Below, one piece after another: positions 46,201-58,888 of a DNA stretch of 64,000 bases. The notes beneath the pieces are model-generated. The model was not told the DNA's origin. It did not search any database and was given only the letters and a program-made list of their open reading frames with translations. Where the stretch lies: the NCBI GenBank assembly GCA_003024785.1, contig PUQB01000026.1, positions 1 to 64,000 on the forward strand. Direction: 5' to 3'. The DNA is from Selaginella tamariscina. Taxonomy: Eukaryota > Streptophyta > Lycopodiopsida > Selaginellales > Selaginellaceae. Both the position numbers and the translations under genes were made by a program. Position 1 is the stretch's first letter; the number at the start of each line of letters is the position of its first letter.

Positions 46201-47201
46201 GAATATATATATATATATATATATAGAAGAGGAAGAGAGAGAGAGAGAGATGTAAATGTGTTCTGCTGATGTACACACACGTGTATATGTGTAGAGAAAG
46301 ATTATGTAGAAGGGTATTCAAGTACATGTCAATGTGTGTGTGCTGATATATATAACGCATGCATACGTATTTGGTGCCACTCTCTCCACATTCATGGATA
46401 TTATACTTGTGATATCATTATGGGTACCAATGAAAGTGAAATGAATTGTCTATCTAAGGTAACTTAATTTATTCATTATTTTAATTTAAATTAATAATAA
46501 ATCTAATTTAATTAATTCATCAAGACATTAAGTCAGACGAGTTCTTCTGTATATTAACTTATGCTACATAAATATGTTATTAAAGATTTATATACAATTA
46601 TTATTTACAAGAGGTTTACCATTACTCAGTGGATTAAGATAATTAAGTAGAATTAGATTTCTATTCACCGTTATGTTCGTTTATATTTAATAAAGTTAAA
46701 AGTATCTTCAAATTATTATTATTATTAAGCTAATGAAATAAATTTTTTTTATACATATATATCATTTTTATTATAAAATTTAGTTTGGTTAATCGTGAAA
46801 TGCAGCCATTTTAACGTTATTACTGTTAACTATGTAATATTTGTGTCGGTAAGACAAACTACAGAATTAAAGGCTATATAAGATAAATTTATAATATTGT
46901 TATTAATAATGTGTATTAAATATGTATAAACAATATACATATTATTAACTAAATAGTTATAACATATAGAATTATCTTTCCAAAGGCATATTCGGACTAG
47001 CTTGGAAAATTATATTTCTCTCTATTCTTTTTTATTTAAACCATTGACTCAAGTAATTATTAACCATCTTGTTTATCTTTCAGATTAAGTATACGATACA
47101 TGATAATCTAAAGTTATAACTTAATTTTAAAAGTAAATTAAAATTTATAATATGGATCATATCATTTATAAATGGGTTATAATTTATGTATATATATCCG
47201 C
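46201..47201. other. AT-rich intergenic stretch
   Basis: (TA)n(GA)n microsatellite at 46205-46250. A small exon-like piece at 46421-46460 (MGTNESEMNCLSK before a GTAACT site) is unassigned. Nothing else supported. Confidence 0.4.
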
Positions 47202-47285
47202 TAATGATGACTTCGACTATGTAATGTAACTTAAGAATCTGGAATCATTGATCCAACCAAGGTTGTATGTGTATGTATGTGCACA
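47202..47285 (+). pseudogene. CPN60 beta exon fragment (inverted relative to gene)
   Basis: CGCTAATGATGA.TT..ACTA, then GAATCT, then GGAATCATTGATCCAACCAA match the exon at 21435-21343 (coding LANDEFNY ... GIIDPTK) with an internal deletion. After the exon end the relic continues into GTTGTATGTGTATGTATG, resembling but not matching the intron's GT-rich start. Confidence 0.78.
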
Positions 47286-47689
47286 CGTGCGTGTGCACAG
47301 AACACAGATACATAACCGCGCACACACATGCATTCTCTTAGGCAGTAAAAATTTTAAACTGGCGAATTCAATTGTTTGCCTGTAGTAACGTCTTTTAATT
47401 ATAGTTATTAAATCAGTAGTCGAAAAATGTTACGGAAATGTTTAATTATTAATTTACTAATTATTAATCTAATTTAATTATTAATCCGTAGCATTGTTTT
47501 ACTACGGCATATATCACTGCTTATAATATAAGCAAACTTTCATAATGGGGATTGAATATGTTTAGTTTAATATTTAATTAAGATCACATTACATATTACA
47601 AATTTCATGATTCTAATGTTATACAATTTTTATCATATAAACCAATGTTTAAACACTTTACTTTATAATAGAGACTTTATTTTATAGAA

Positions 47690-48845
47690 TGCGAAAAAGA
47701 ATTTTTTTTAAAAAATGGTTGAGGCTTTAATGGTGTAAAGGAAGTTGCTGTATCTTTCGTGACGTGAGTTATTCAATTTAATGATATATCAGTAAAAATG
47801 ATATTTAACATATAAAGTTGTCTCTCTCTATATATAATGTATACATATGTATAAATAGATATTTACACACGCATATATGTGCGCGTGTGTAAAATAGCAA
47901 TAGCCACGGATAAAAGCTGATCCACAGGCATATTCGTTTTCTTATGTGTTGAAATATGTAATATCCCAAATGAGATAACAATTTTCATAATTGAAATCTA
48001 TTTTGTAAACTTAATAAAATAGTTCAAGGTGAAGTAGACAAATTGGTGAGTAATAAATTTGATATAAATAGATAAAAAATTATTAATTTTGAAAAAATTG
48101 TCTTTCTATAAGAAAATTCAATAAATAACTCAGATTGAAGATATTTTATTTTAAATTCCACAATTGACCTCAGGTCAAATTCATTATGATTAGTTTGAAA
48201 TCATAATAGATGCTATTTATATTTAAATAAGATCCTTATATTTAGAAATTAACTTTATGTATACAAATTAAGCAGTGTATCCACACATGAAACATATGTG
48301 CACATTAAAATTTATCATACTACACACCTAAGACAATTTTCCACATGCACATGTATATGTACAGAAAAGGGTTTAGGTATGAATACATCTACCTCACATA
48401 ATTTCTGTTATATAGAAACTTATATAATAATAGGTTATTAACTCATCTTCATTTTCACTAAACATACATTTGAACTTGTCTATGTATACCATATATATGT
48501 GCATATGTATGTGTATATAAACTTCATGTGTAATTATTACTATTTAAGCGTTATTTAGAGGTATGGTCTGGTTATGACATTAATATTTTTAGTTTAGCAA
48601 ATATAATTTCACTTATTTATACGTGAAATTATCTTTGGTAAAACATGGACATGTGTTATTAAATGGATATGGGTTTTTATATGTATTAAACAATATGGTG
48701 TAATAAAATAGTAATGTAATAACTTCCACTTAGAATAATCAACTTTTTAATTAGTAGTTAATTAATATAATGCATATGTTTAACACGATTAATTAAAGGT
48801 ATAAATGATATTTTACATCATTCATGAACAAGTTTGATATTGTAT
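47690..48845. repeat. Duplication block P2
   Basis: Direct copy of parts of block P1 (44560-46200), diverged, and like it carries an inverted fibrillin 5' relic (47915-48250). Ends with a region matching 45990-46200 (ATGGTGTAATAAAATAGTA). Confidence 0.65.
47915..48250 (-). pseudogene. Inverted relic of fibrillin exon 1 and promoter (copy 2)
   Basis: GCTGATCCACAGGCATATTC at 47920 is the near-perfect reverse complement of the exon 1 end (30406-30427). It is followed by TAATATCCCAAATGAGATAA (reverse complement of the start-codon region) and promoter sequence ending GCTATTTATATTTAAATAAG near 48230. The middle of exon 1 is deleted. Confidence 0.78.
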
Positions 48846-48956
48846 ACTCCAGTGTATGGTTATACATGTAATTATTTATGTATGTTAATGTTCTCTGTAT
48901 ACTGTATTTTATTTATTAGATTAAATTAATACTTCTTGTTTCAAGCTATGATTTGG

Positions 48957-49440
48957 GCTGGTACAATAGTTCCGTAGTGAGAAAACTAGAAAGCATTTTA
49001 CATTTTCTTTTTTTATATATATATAATTTTATAATTATAATGATTATTAAATAGACTTAACTACACTTGGTTTCATATTTAAATACAAAAACTTAATTTT
49101 GATTATTTTTCAGTAACTTTTCACAAACATTAAATTTAAAAATACTTAATGTACACAATGAAAATAACTTAACTATAATTCATATAAATGAGTAATTTTC
49201 AAGCCTTGGTACAATTTGTAGTGAGAAAAATACAAAATATTTGACATTTTCTTCTTTTTTATAATTTACCATTATAATGATTATTAAACAGACTTGGACT
49301 ACACTGGTTTCGTATTTAAATACAAAAACTTATTTTTGATTATTTTTCAGCAACTTTTTACAAACATTAAATTTGAAAATACTTAATATACATGATGAAA
49401 ATAACATAACTATAATTCAAATAAATGATTAATTTTCTAA
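48957..49440. repeat. Tandem duplication of about 245 bp
   Basis: Two AT-rich copies (48957-49205 and 49206-49440) sharing TAATGATTATTAAA.AGACTT, AAATACAAAAACTTA.TTTTG and TTTTTCAG.AACTTTT. No ORF. Confidence 0.75.
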
Positions 49441-49579
49441 AGGGTGACCACCAATTAATCAGCGACATTATGTAATTCAAAACACTAAATCAATGAATTA
49501 TATAATTTTTATTTGTTTATTAATGAAAGTATGATTAAATTATAATAATGTTTATAAATATTATTATGTACTGCTCCAA

Positions 49580-49682
49580 CATGATGTAGAGAGTCGCTTG
49601 CGGCAGAGTCCACACCAAGGCCTTAAATGGTAGTGTTATAGCCTTAGTATGCACTCAGCTGCAAGAGACTCTCGCTACATGT
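49580..49682. ncRNA. MicroRNA-precursor-like hairpin candidate
   Basis: The left arm 49580-49618 (ACATGATGTAGAGAGTCGCT through CCAAGGC) pairs with the right arm 49641-49682 (GCCTTAGTATGCACTCAGCT through ACATGT). Over 32 aligned positions 26 match, with small bulges near the base and a loop of about 20 bases. The hairpin is GC-richer than its surroundings and non-repetitive. I recognise no known plant miRNA in either arm; transcription and processing are unproven. Confidence 0.45.
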
Positions 49683-49875
49683 GCCAGTGAGGAATTCAAC
49701 AATATGTACATTTAATACTAACCAGTAAACCAGTATATCACTCACTCACCACACGCACACACACACACTATATGCGTGCGAAGTCTGGAGATATACATAG
49801 TTAGAAATCCATATATATAGTGAGGGTATCCACAGATGAAACATATGTGCACACTAAAACCTATAATGTCGACAT
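49683..49875. repeat. Duplication block P3 (partial)
   Basis: GAGGAATTCAACAAT.TGT and GAAACATATGTGCACA.TAAA and CCTATAATGTCGACAT match parts of 45430-45665; the fibrillin relic portion is absent. Confidence 0.65.
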
Positions 49876-50227
49876 CTTTGTGTCGACATACTTTATCTAA
49901 ACTCTCTCTTTACACACCCACCACGCGGCACACAAGAAAGTGCGTCATACATTTCAAGCATATTCTTGTCCAAAAGCAGCTAGTAATAAGCATATTCTTT
50001 GTACATGATGGAATTCAATTTTAAGCTTAGTAAACATTGAAATGTATTTTACAATTTTTTGAGATTTATTTGAGTTTTTAAATTAACTACAAACTTTTAT
50101 AAGAAGTTTAATTTTGATGTCTATGAAGTTTAACAATTGGTATTTCAAGGTATATATATTTAAACTCATATATTTAAATATGCAAAATATGAAAGATAGT
50201 TTAAATTTCCCCTAATATATATGTTGA

Positions 50228-50325
50228 AACACTGCATATATTATTGATTCAAACACATTATTCTATTCGACTATATATAATATATACGGCATAGGCATAG
50301 ATACATATTTAACTATATTATGCAC
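50228..50325. repeat. Inverted copy of the 8962-9050 segment
   Basis: The reverse complement of 8962-9050 (AAACACTGCATATATT, AAACACATTATTCT, GGCATAGGCATAGA-type segment) aligns here with few changes. Links the 3' flank of the unassigned gene at 9.1 kb to the relic zone. Confidence 0.7.
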
Positions 50326-50377
50326 ATCATGTTTATATTGTTAAACTTGAATTTGTTATTAGAGTGGCCTTATAGAC

Positions 50378-50404
50378 AACTGATGTGAGGAATGTCCTTA
50401 CTAT
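50378..50404 (-). pseudogene. CPN60 beta last-exon fragment
   Basis: CTGATGTGAGGAATGTCCTT matches 21124-21143 exactly, and the next bases (ACTATA versus GCTACA) nearly so; same orientation as the gene. Short but unlikely by chance given the other CPN60 relic at 47.2 kb. Confidence 0.55.
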
Positions 50405-51851
50405 ATCCAATTAAGATATCTTTTCATCACTATTACATAAGATAGTTTAAATTTCTTATAATTAATATTTATTAAATAAAAATAAAATTCAGATCGTATA
50501 ATTAGGAAATCTTTCATATCTCTCTTTTCAAAAATGATTCTTCCACGTGAACTAAAAGATTTTAATAATTTTAAATAGATTCAACTTTATTATTAAAGAT
50601 TCAAAATAAAAATATTACATTTCTAAATTACTATGTATCATAAGGTTAAATAAATTAAAACTAAAATAATGATTGAAATGATAAGTTATAATGTAACAAA
50701 AAGATTAAAGATTGTAAATGAAAATACCTCATAGACATCACACTTTTTTTTTATAATATGCTAAAGATTTACAACATTAGACTAATAATTTAACATTGTA
50801 AACATATCTTTGATTTTGAAATATATATTTCATTATCGTACCACCACACTAATTTCTAAATAATATAATACATAATAATAATTTATAAATATTACTATAC
50901 TTTCATTAATAAGCAAATATATATTTAATCATTTTAAGAAGGAACATATAAATATTTATTTTTTTAGAAAACATAATTCACTACTACTACCTCATGCACC
51001 TTTAAACAATCAATCACTAATATAGTTAAATTATTTTTATTTAGTACTTTTTAAGTTTATAATATTTAAATTTTTTTATTGACAAATGATTAAAATTAAG
51101 CTTTTATATTTAAGCATAATATGATATGAAATTGAGTATAGTCAAGTCTATTTAATATTTATTAATAATTAAAATATTAAAAAGTAAATATAAAGTATTT
51201 TTCAATACTACTTAAGAACTTTATTTAACATTTAAAAAGGATATAAAAATAAAATTTATATTTGTATTTCTTACAATAATTACTATCTTTACAATGTCTA
51301 TTGATGTTATATTAAATTCTTTATAATTTTTCAATATAAGAACCATAATATAATATTTTTATATTATGTGTTAATAAAATCAATAAAGTCTTATACATTT
51401 TCAAGATTTTGATATTTTAAAAGGAACATATATAGGTATTATATTCATGCACAAATTTGTAACACAATATACAGTTTTAATATATATTTACATTATAAAT
51501 ATTTATTATTGTAGTTCTAATTCTCATGTTTTACATACTTAAATATATAATCTTTAAAGTTTTGAATTTAAATGTATTAAAAACATATACATTGCTTTAC
51601 AAAGAGAAAGTAAAATAAATTAAAAAGGTTTTTATTATATAATAAATTAAATTTTATTTTTTTATAAATATATTATAATAATTGTATATGATTTTTTTGA
51701 TTTATATATAATGGTGAAATTTAATACACGTTTTTACACAAGAGTTTTTATATATTTAATTTGGGGACGAGGATATATAATATATGAATCTTGGTTAATG
51801 AATAAGGTGTGTAAATGTATTCACACACACATGCACACACACACCACACAC

Positions 51852-51899
<48 letters not shown>

Positions 51900-54069
51900 C
51901 TTAAATATGTTTTTATATTTTTTTAATATTCAAGCAACTCACCTCAAATGGTTATTAAAATTAGTAATAATAAAAAGATATATACACCAAACAGAAAGAA
52001 AACCTATTTTTAATTTACATAAAAAATATATACAACTATGCACTTTAGACATAATAAGCATTCTTTAAAACATGTATTATACAATAGTTTTATATTTAGT
52101 TATATTTATTTTTGTGAAAAAAATAAGTTTTTTAAAATTTAGTTTTAAAACATTAATAAATTATATATTATATAATACAATGTAAGGAGAAGAAAACACT
52201 AAGTCTTGGTAATTAAGACAACAAAATTAAAATTTATGTGCTCAATTGATATGTTATTAAAAATGTTTTACAACTTTAATAGAGTAAATATATATTTATT
52301 TATTTATGAAAATATCTTTATTTATCATTAGCATGACAATTATATTTAAAAATGCACAAAATTCTACCTAATAATTAAGTAATTAGATATTATGATAATA
52401 TATTGATTATCATAAGAAAATCATGAAAATGTCTTATAATTAAATATAATTAGTTTAAATGAATGATAAACATCCATGTTACTTGAGTTTTAAATATAAC
52501 AAACTAAATTATATTTAATTTAATATACATATTTTGATTAATAAATAATTAATATTTTTTTCACAATTGTAAATTTTGTCTGGGACTGGATAGACACATG
52601 TAATTTCACACTGTTGATGTGAAACTTCTTTATTGATTTATATATGGGCCAATTATAAATAATCAATATTAAAAAAGTTATATGATATGTATAAAAGTGT
52701 ATTGTAACTAGTCTTTAAAATTGATCTTAAATAAAATATAATAAATAATTTCATAAGTGTTAGTTCACAATTTACTTTAATAAGTAATATGCAATTCATT
52801 CATAAATGATAAATTAACATTTATTACTTGAGTAACTTGTACATAATTAAGAATACATTATTTAGTAAAATAAAATTTGGGAATGGCGTTTATCAAATTA
52901 TATTAAAAAATTCAATAGTTTAAATTTGTTATAGTTATAAAACTAAACACACATTTTTTGAAGACATCAATTACAACTCAACCTCTTAAATAAATATAAC
53001 AAATACATCATCATAATATCATACTTGGTAAATAACATACTCTTTCTTAATTAATTTAATAAATTTATGATATTGAAAAATAAATAAACAGTTTTAATAA
53101 ATATATAATTGAGTAATTGATATTCATGCAAAAGTATAAAAATTCATTAAGTTTAATCATCAATTGAAACTTACACACCTGTGACTACTTTGATAAATAA
53201 TTATCAACTACTCAATGATATTATTTGTTTAAATTTAAACATTTTACTATGGCAGTTTAAATCCCCTTTAATTTTGGCTAAAAAGATATTTTAAGTATCT
53301 TCAGTAATATTTACAAAATATTATACTAAATTCAATAGTACTAATTGGTTATCAGTGTAAATCATTTTGAGAAAAGAATATATAATATATACCAATGATC
53401 ATTTTTATGATCAAGAAACCCATTTATTTATAAAACTATGCTCTCTCTCTCTCTATATAGAGTGTGGGTGAGTGCGGGAATGTAATTTAAAAGGATTTAC
53501 ATTCAGAAAGCTGGTTAATAAGAATATTTTGTAAAATTATGACCAATAAACTAAATTATATTCTTTCAATCTCCACACATGTACCATGTGGATGATATTT
53601 TTACATAATAACTATTAGATTAAAAATTTATAAATCACCACCATTATAAAAAGTTACATTCCTTTAGGAACATTTATAATTTGGAAATAGCGTGCTTGGA
53701 AGACAATGGTAGACATTATATAATGATTTCTATTTCTATTATATGAGCTTTAAAACCACCTGGATGTGTACATATATATATATACATACATGTATAATCC
53801 GTGCATAAATAAAAGATATATATAGGTAATTAATTAAAACAAAATAATATTCAAAGAATATTCTGAAAATTTAAATTACTGTAATTTGAAATTAGTAGAG
53901 CCAAAACACGTAAGGTAATCAGTGAGGCCCTCTATGGCTGTTTGTTTGATTGGGCTGCATTCAGGTACATAAGTTCTTGATAAAATACACAAATTAAACC
54001 AGAATTAATTAAATAATTCGTAGTTAATCATCTAGATTTTGCGAGGAAACATTAATTCAACCAAAAACC
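50405..54069. other. AT-rich intergenic desert
   Basis: No supported gene over 3.6 kb. Contains (AC)n and (TA)n runs at 51825-51894 and a short (CT)n run near 53442-53453. Upstream of 54070, 53890-53970 is less AT-rich (GAGGCCCTCTATGGC, GGGCTGCATTCAG) and could hold the leader or a transit-peptide exon of the RCCR gene. Confidence 0.5.
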
Positions 54070-55341
54070 ATGAATTCTGCAAGCAATTCAATGCAATTTA
54101 TTGATTTTCCCAAGCTTAGCCCTGCCAAGAGGAAGCTTATGAGCGATGTTTCTTCTACATTACATAAAAACTTAAGTTCTCTCCTCAATCTTTCACAGAC
54201 TCCACCAAATGTACAGTTTTTCCAGACCCCAGATGGTAATTCTCAGGGCTCTGTAATTATTAAATCAGGAAAACAAGGATCTAAGGTAATTGATATTATT
54301 AAATTCAAACTATATTCATTTACTAATATTAATATTTATTATATGATATATATGTCATAATCATACAGCATATTTTATTTATTTATTTATATATTATTAT
54401 ACAGATAAGTTATATGCTTGGGTCATGGCTACACTCTACTCTTCCTTTTGGACCTTAAACATCACTACTATACAGATAACATTGCAACCAGAAACAGATG
54501 CACCCCATTTTCTTCTTGAGTTTATACAAACTGGTTACAACTCATTGGTAAACACACACACACCTGTATACATGTATGTAATGTATACACATACACATGC
54601 TTATATAGTGTTTGTAGGTGCTTGTATTGGATAATGTACCAAGGAAGGACCTTGTTTTGGATCCTGAGTATTTAACAAGGTTTTATGAAAATACGAATTT
54701 AGACGAGCCAAGAAGTCGTTTACAAAAACTTGTTCAGTGTGAAACTTATGTTTCCCCTTCTCTGTTTATTCGAAGCTTTGTATCTCCAACAGGTGAGTTT
54801 TATATTTAAGCTTATTATATCATTTTATAATATATATTATATATAAATAACATATGTTAAGGAAACTTATTTCCTCGTTAAAAATAACTATAGAATATAT
54901 TTGCAATATACATAATAAACATAAAAATTAAAACATTATTTGTAAACACAACCTATACTATTAGATACTTAGCTTAATGAATGTATTGTGTGGCTATATA
55001 AGAACTCTAGACACGTAGGTGTGTGTGTGTGTAAAATACTGATGATATATTAATGTGCAGGTATACTTTGCAAATTTAAGGGGGAAACTGAAGATGACCT
55101 GGATAAATTAGTAAACGATGATATATATCCATGTGTAATGGACGTGGCAACAAAATGGTTACGTGGATTTAATGAGCTTGGTAAACCAGTGATTAACGAG
55201 ACAGAATTAAGTTTAGTGAAAAGACGAGATGATGTCATTAGAATGAAGGCTTTGGAAATTGATTTAAGTTCTAATTTGCCAAAGCTCTTCGGTCAAGAGA
55301 TTGCTGATCGTGTTATTGCTGCATTTCTTAAGGCTGAATAA
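54070..55341 (+). CDS. RCCR: Red chlorophyll catabolite reductase (RCCR/ACD2)
   Basis: Ferredoxin-dependent bilin reductase that converts red chlorophyll catabolite to its primary fluorescent product after pheophorbide a oxygenase, in senescing chloroplasts. Four exons: 54070-54285, 54405-54547, 54618-54792, 55061-55341. Landmarks: FIDFPKLSPAKRKLMSDVSS, a SYMLGSWLHSTLPFG segment, LVLDNVPRKDLVLDPEYL (family signature HRKDLVL-like), YVSPSLFIRSFVSPTG, and the C-terminus LPKLFGQEIADRVIAAFLKA. Exon 2 has one frame break in a short T run (about 54460): the bases as given read a stop right after the GP codons, while one more T would keep the conserved frame. The N-terminus is short with no obvious transit peptide, so the annotated ATG may be internal to a longer protein with an upstream exon. 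Exons 1, 3 and 4 are intact. Confidence 0.88.
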
Positions 55342-55762
55342 TTCTTAAGTTTTTTATATTTATTAATATGATAAATAATTAACTATTTATTTTGATACAT
55401 ATCAGAATGGTTAAGTAAATTTATACTTAATATTAGTATATGTTTTATATCAAAGATAATCTTGATGTATATATACAACCTTGATGTATATTTTATGTTT
55501 TCCTTCATGTTTTTAAAAATATATCATTAAATGTTTATTATTAAAAACTATTTAATTACAATGAGTAATTAAATCATAATATATATAAAAATGAAAGTTT
55601 AAATAAACTTTATTTAAATAATTTAATATACTTTAACTTAAGAAAGATACAAATAACATAATTTTAGTTAAACTCAATCAAAATCAAATGAATATACCAT
55701 ATAACAAACGTATCTTTTATAATTATATACATATCCGTAGTTAAACAAAATCAGTAAGTATT
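55342..55762. other. Convergent intergenic region between RCCR and TFIIF alpha
   Basis: AT-rich, about 420 bp between the two stop codons; shared 3' flank. No other feature. Confidence 0.6.
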
Positions 55763-58119
55763 CTACTTGAGAACTATAAGATTCTCCCCATCTCTTTTCT
55801 GAATGCGAGATATCCTCCTCAGTATATCCGCAAATGCATTCTTGTCCTGCATAAATACATTATACAGTATGTATACACATTTCTTGTGTGTGCCTCGGTG
55901 TATGCCTGTCTGTCTATACAACGTATGTGTATACGTGTAAACAATATGTATATATGTTGTGCAAAGCTCACACATATACCTCTTTCGTCTTAAGATTTTT
56001 CCTGAACATGTCGATCAAATCTCGGCTTTTTAGCGGCCCAGATTTCTTAAGAACATCTACGACCTCTTCTTCCGTCACACCAGCCGACGTTGAGGATGGA
56101 GCCACGTTTCCTGACGCCCCTGTGGCTGCTGCTGGTTTTGGTACCTCCTTCTTTGCTACGTCTTTCTTACTAGATGGTGTAGCCCCCTTCTTCGCCTGGT
56201 TTATAATCACGTTTAATATCTTAGCATGGCGTATGTTTCTTGTTATCTTGATACATATAGATATGTAATATATGCAACAAGACTATACTCGCTAACTGTT
56301 TCATATCATATGTATACATATGCATATACATATCTACTGATACTGACCTCGGTCTTAGGCTTCTTAGCATTGCCGGTAGTTTTTGCATCGTCTGCTTTCC
56401 GTTTACCTTTCCCGTTGGCGTCTTTAGTGCCTTTTGAGGCAGATGCCTTCTGACTCCCTTCGGCCACGTCATCTTTACGCCTTGGAGCTAAAACCGGAGA
56501 CAATATATTATCTTCATCTGGGTCCCCTGTAATTCAATAAACAGTTAATATATAACATAGTATACAATTCTATACCATATGCAATAACAGTACTTACACG
56601 AATAGATGATGTATCCATAAGTAGCGTATAGTACATAATATATCGGATGTGTGTATGTAAATGTATCTGATCAATTGCATATGTATGCATTCTGTGTGAG
56701 TTTAACTAATAAATATATTGTTATACACACACTCTATATGCATAAAGTACTTACGTCTTCATCATCGTCATACATTTCCTCGTTAGTTTCATCCTGGCCG
56801 TTAGGTTTTTCAAGTAGGCCGTCAGATTTTCCAAGTAGCTTTTTCATGTCCCGTCCAGATTGGCTTAATCCACCCGCAACTTCTTGCGTCTGCTCTTCGG
56901 TCTCCATTTCATCTTCCTCCTCCTGTGATTTATGTGAGTATGTATGGTTATACACACACATGTTTACCTGTTTGATTTCTGGTGGAGCGGGGACATCAGG
57001 GCCCTCTTCCCTCTCATCTGGATCATTCCCAACTGCCTCATCGTCATCTGAGAATGTCTCTTCATGCTCCCAATCGTCGCCTGAGAAAAAATACAACAGA
57101 GACTGACAAATCATATATAACATGCATGAATATAGGTAGCGATTGTACGTGCGTGTGCGTGTGCGTATGCGTGTGTTAATTCAAATGAAAATATATGCTA
57201 TGAACTAAGAGTTACCTCTGTCAACCTCATCTTCAGGATCGAAATCCTCGGGTTTTACAATATCATCCTCGTCGTCACCAGAAGGCTTTCCACCCTTCTT
57301 CCGGTTAGCATCTTCGTCCCCATCCCGTCGGTTCCCACCACCACCAGCCTTCTCAACCTGTTTAAACGAATGTGTAATTGTTTAAAGTGTACTGTGTATG
57401 TACATACACAGATACTATATATAAAATATACATCTATAAATGCACGTTGATTGCACATGTACATTCATGTATAAGTCGGTGAGAGATACATATGTTCATA
57501 AAGCAAGTATTATGTCATATACTAAATCTGTATAAATGAAAATGATAAACACACAAGAGAAAACTATCCCCGTTATTTTGCTACTACTGTAAAGCCACCT
57601 GACAGTGATCTTTAATAATCTAGGTAATATACTATTTCTATGTAACAAATGCGTATCGTAATAATCACAAACCTCTCCAAATGCAGCTGCACCGGTGTTT
57701 GCTGCCTTCATCATCCATCTTTGAAAACCATCTGCAGTCTTCCGACGGTTCTTCATCTGTTCCTCGGCTTCTTCGAGTGTGAGCTGCTTATATTGGACAA
57801 GTTTGTGAAAATTGTACCTGCATAAGCAGTATTGTACATTCTGCATACCTATTAATGTAAAAAGTTTTTCTAGCAACAAACATGCACACACAGGGACGCC
57901 CATACGTACCAAGAGCCCGCCCTGGCTGCATGAAATTCTTTGCCTTGCTTCACGAGGATGTAATAGGAAGCTTGTTGACCCCCTTCAAGTTGTCCCTGAA
58001 ACTGGTGAGCACCTTTATCATCCTCCAGAATCCAGGGTTTAGATTTGAGCTTTTCTGGTGTGAGCTTGAACTTTTCCTGCAATACAGTACGTTACAAAAC
58101 TATATGCGTAGTATGCATG

Positions 58120-58178
<59 letters not shown>

Positions 58179-58888
58179 TGTGCGTGTATGTGCATAGCTT
58201 GTGTGTGTGGTTTTTTTTACCTTGGCAGGATCAGTCTGTTTGGGAACGTCTCTACGCATGCTCCAGCGAGCATTGTCCTTTGAGAATGGTGGTAAACCCC
58301 GGCAAATCGTCCCAGAAAGTATTGCTTCCCACTTCCTGGAGACTTTCTCACTCTGAATTCCTACAAAACCATCTCGAAATCATTATACAACGGAAACACA
58401 TCTCGAATTCACAAAGATACCTCTACTTACGATCTATAACACATATCTATGTTCCGACAGAACCCGTCTCGAAAAACAAAATATAGACATATGCATATAT
58501 TGCATTCATATACATATACAGATTACTGCATAATCTGTAGAAAGGGCAAAAGGGAGTTTGGAATTTGAGTGGAAATAAAGGGCATTTGTGTGGGAAAAAG
58601 AGGATTTCAGGAATTTCAGTGGAAAGAGAGGAAGATTTTGGCGATTTAAGTGAGATTTTGGAGATTTAGGGGGTACAAACGTACCTTAACGAGCGCTTTC
58701 ACAGGTACACCACATTCCGAGCAGGGAAACGAGTTCTCCGCCATGTTCTTACCGCACTTCATACAGATTGTCAGGTGCCTGCAAGCCGATGCGAATAGAT
58801 GATCGGCATTTTGAGCGCCGCACTTGATGCAGCTCGATCGCAGCACAAGGTCGCCATTTACTGCGCCTCCTGCTCCTCCCTGAAGCAT
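55763..58888 (-). CDS. TFIIFA: Transcription initiation factor IIF subunit alpha (RAP74)
   Basis: Large subunit of TFIIF, which escorts RNA polymerase II into the preinitiation complex. Ten exons (minus): 58888-58685, 58360-58221, 58076-57910, 57817-57673, 57357-57216, 57080-56968, 56922-56755, 56526-56348, 56195-55980, 55846-55763. The plant-type N-terminal zinc-binding region shows paired cysteines (SCIKCGAQ, ICMKCGKN, PCSECGVP). The TFIIF dimerisation domain follows: KPWILEDDKGAHQFQGQLEG, ARAGSWYNFHKLVQYKQLTL, MKNRRKTADGFQRWMMKAAN. Acidic middle: DDWEHEETFSDDDEAVGNDP. Lys-rich linker: KGKRKADDAKTTGNAKKPKT. C-terminal winged helix: TEEEVVDVLKKSGPLKSRDL ... DKNAFADILRRISRIQKRDG. The only break is in exon 2, one base short in a G run near 58296. 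Divergent from eL15. Confidence 0.93.
58118..58180. repeat. (ATCT)n and (TG)n microsatellites in TFIIF intron
   Basis: About nine ATCT units, then TATATA and GTGTGT, within the intron between exons 2 and 3. Confidence 0.9.

Noticed and set aside
47278..47300. GTGCACACGTGCGTGTGCAC near-palindrome as a regulatory site
   Set aside because: Lies in a GT/AC-rich tract where such near-palindromes arise by chance.
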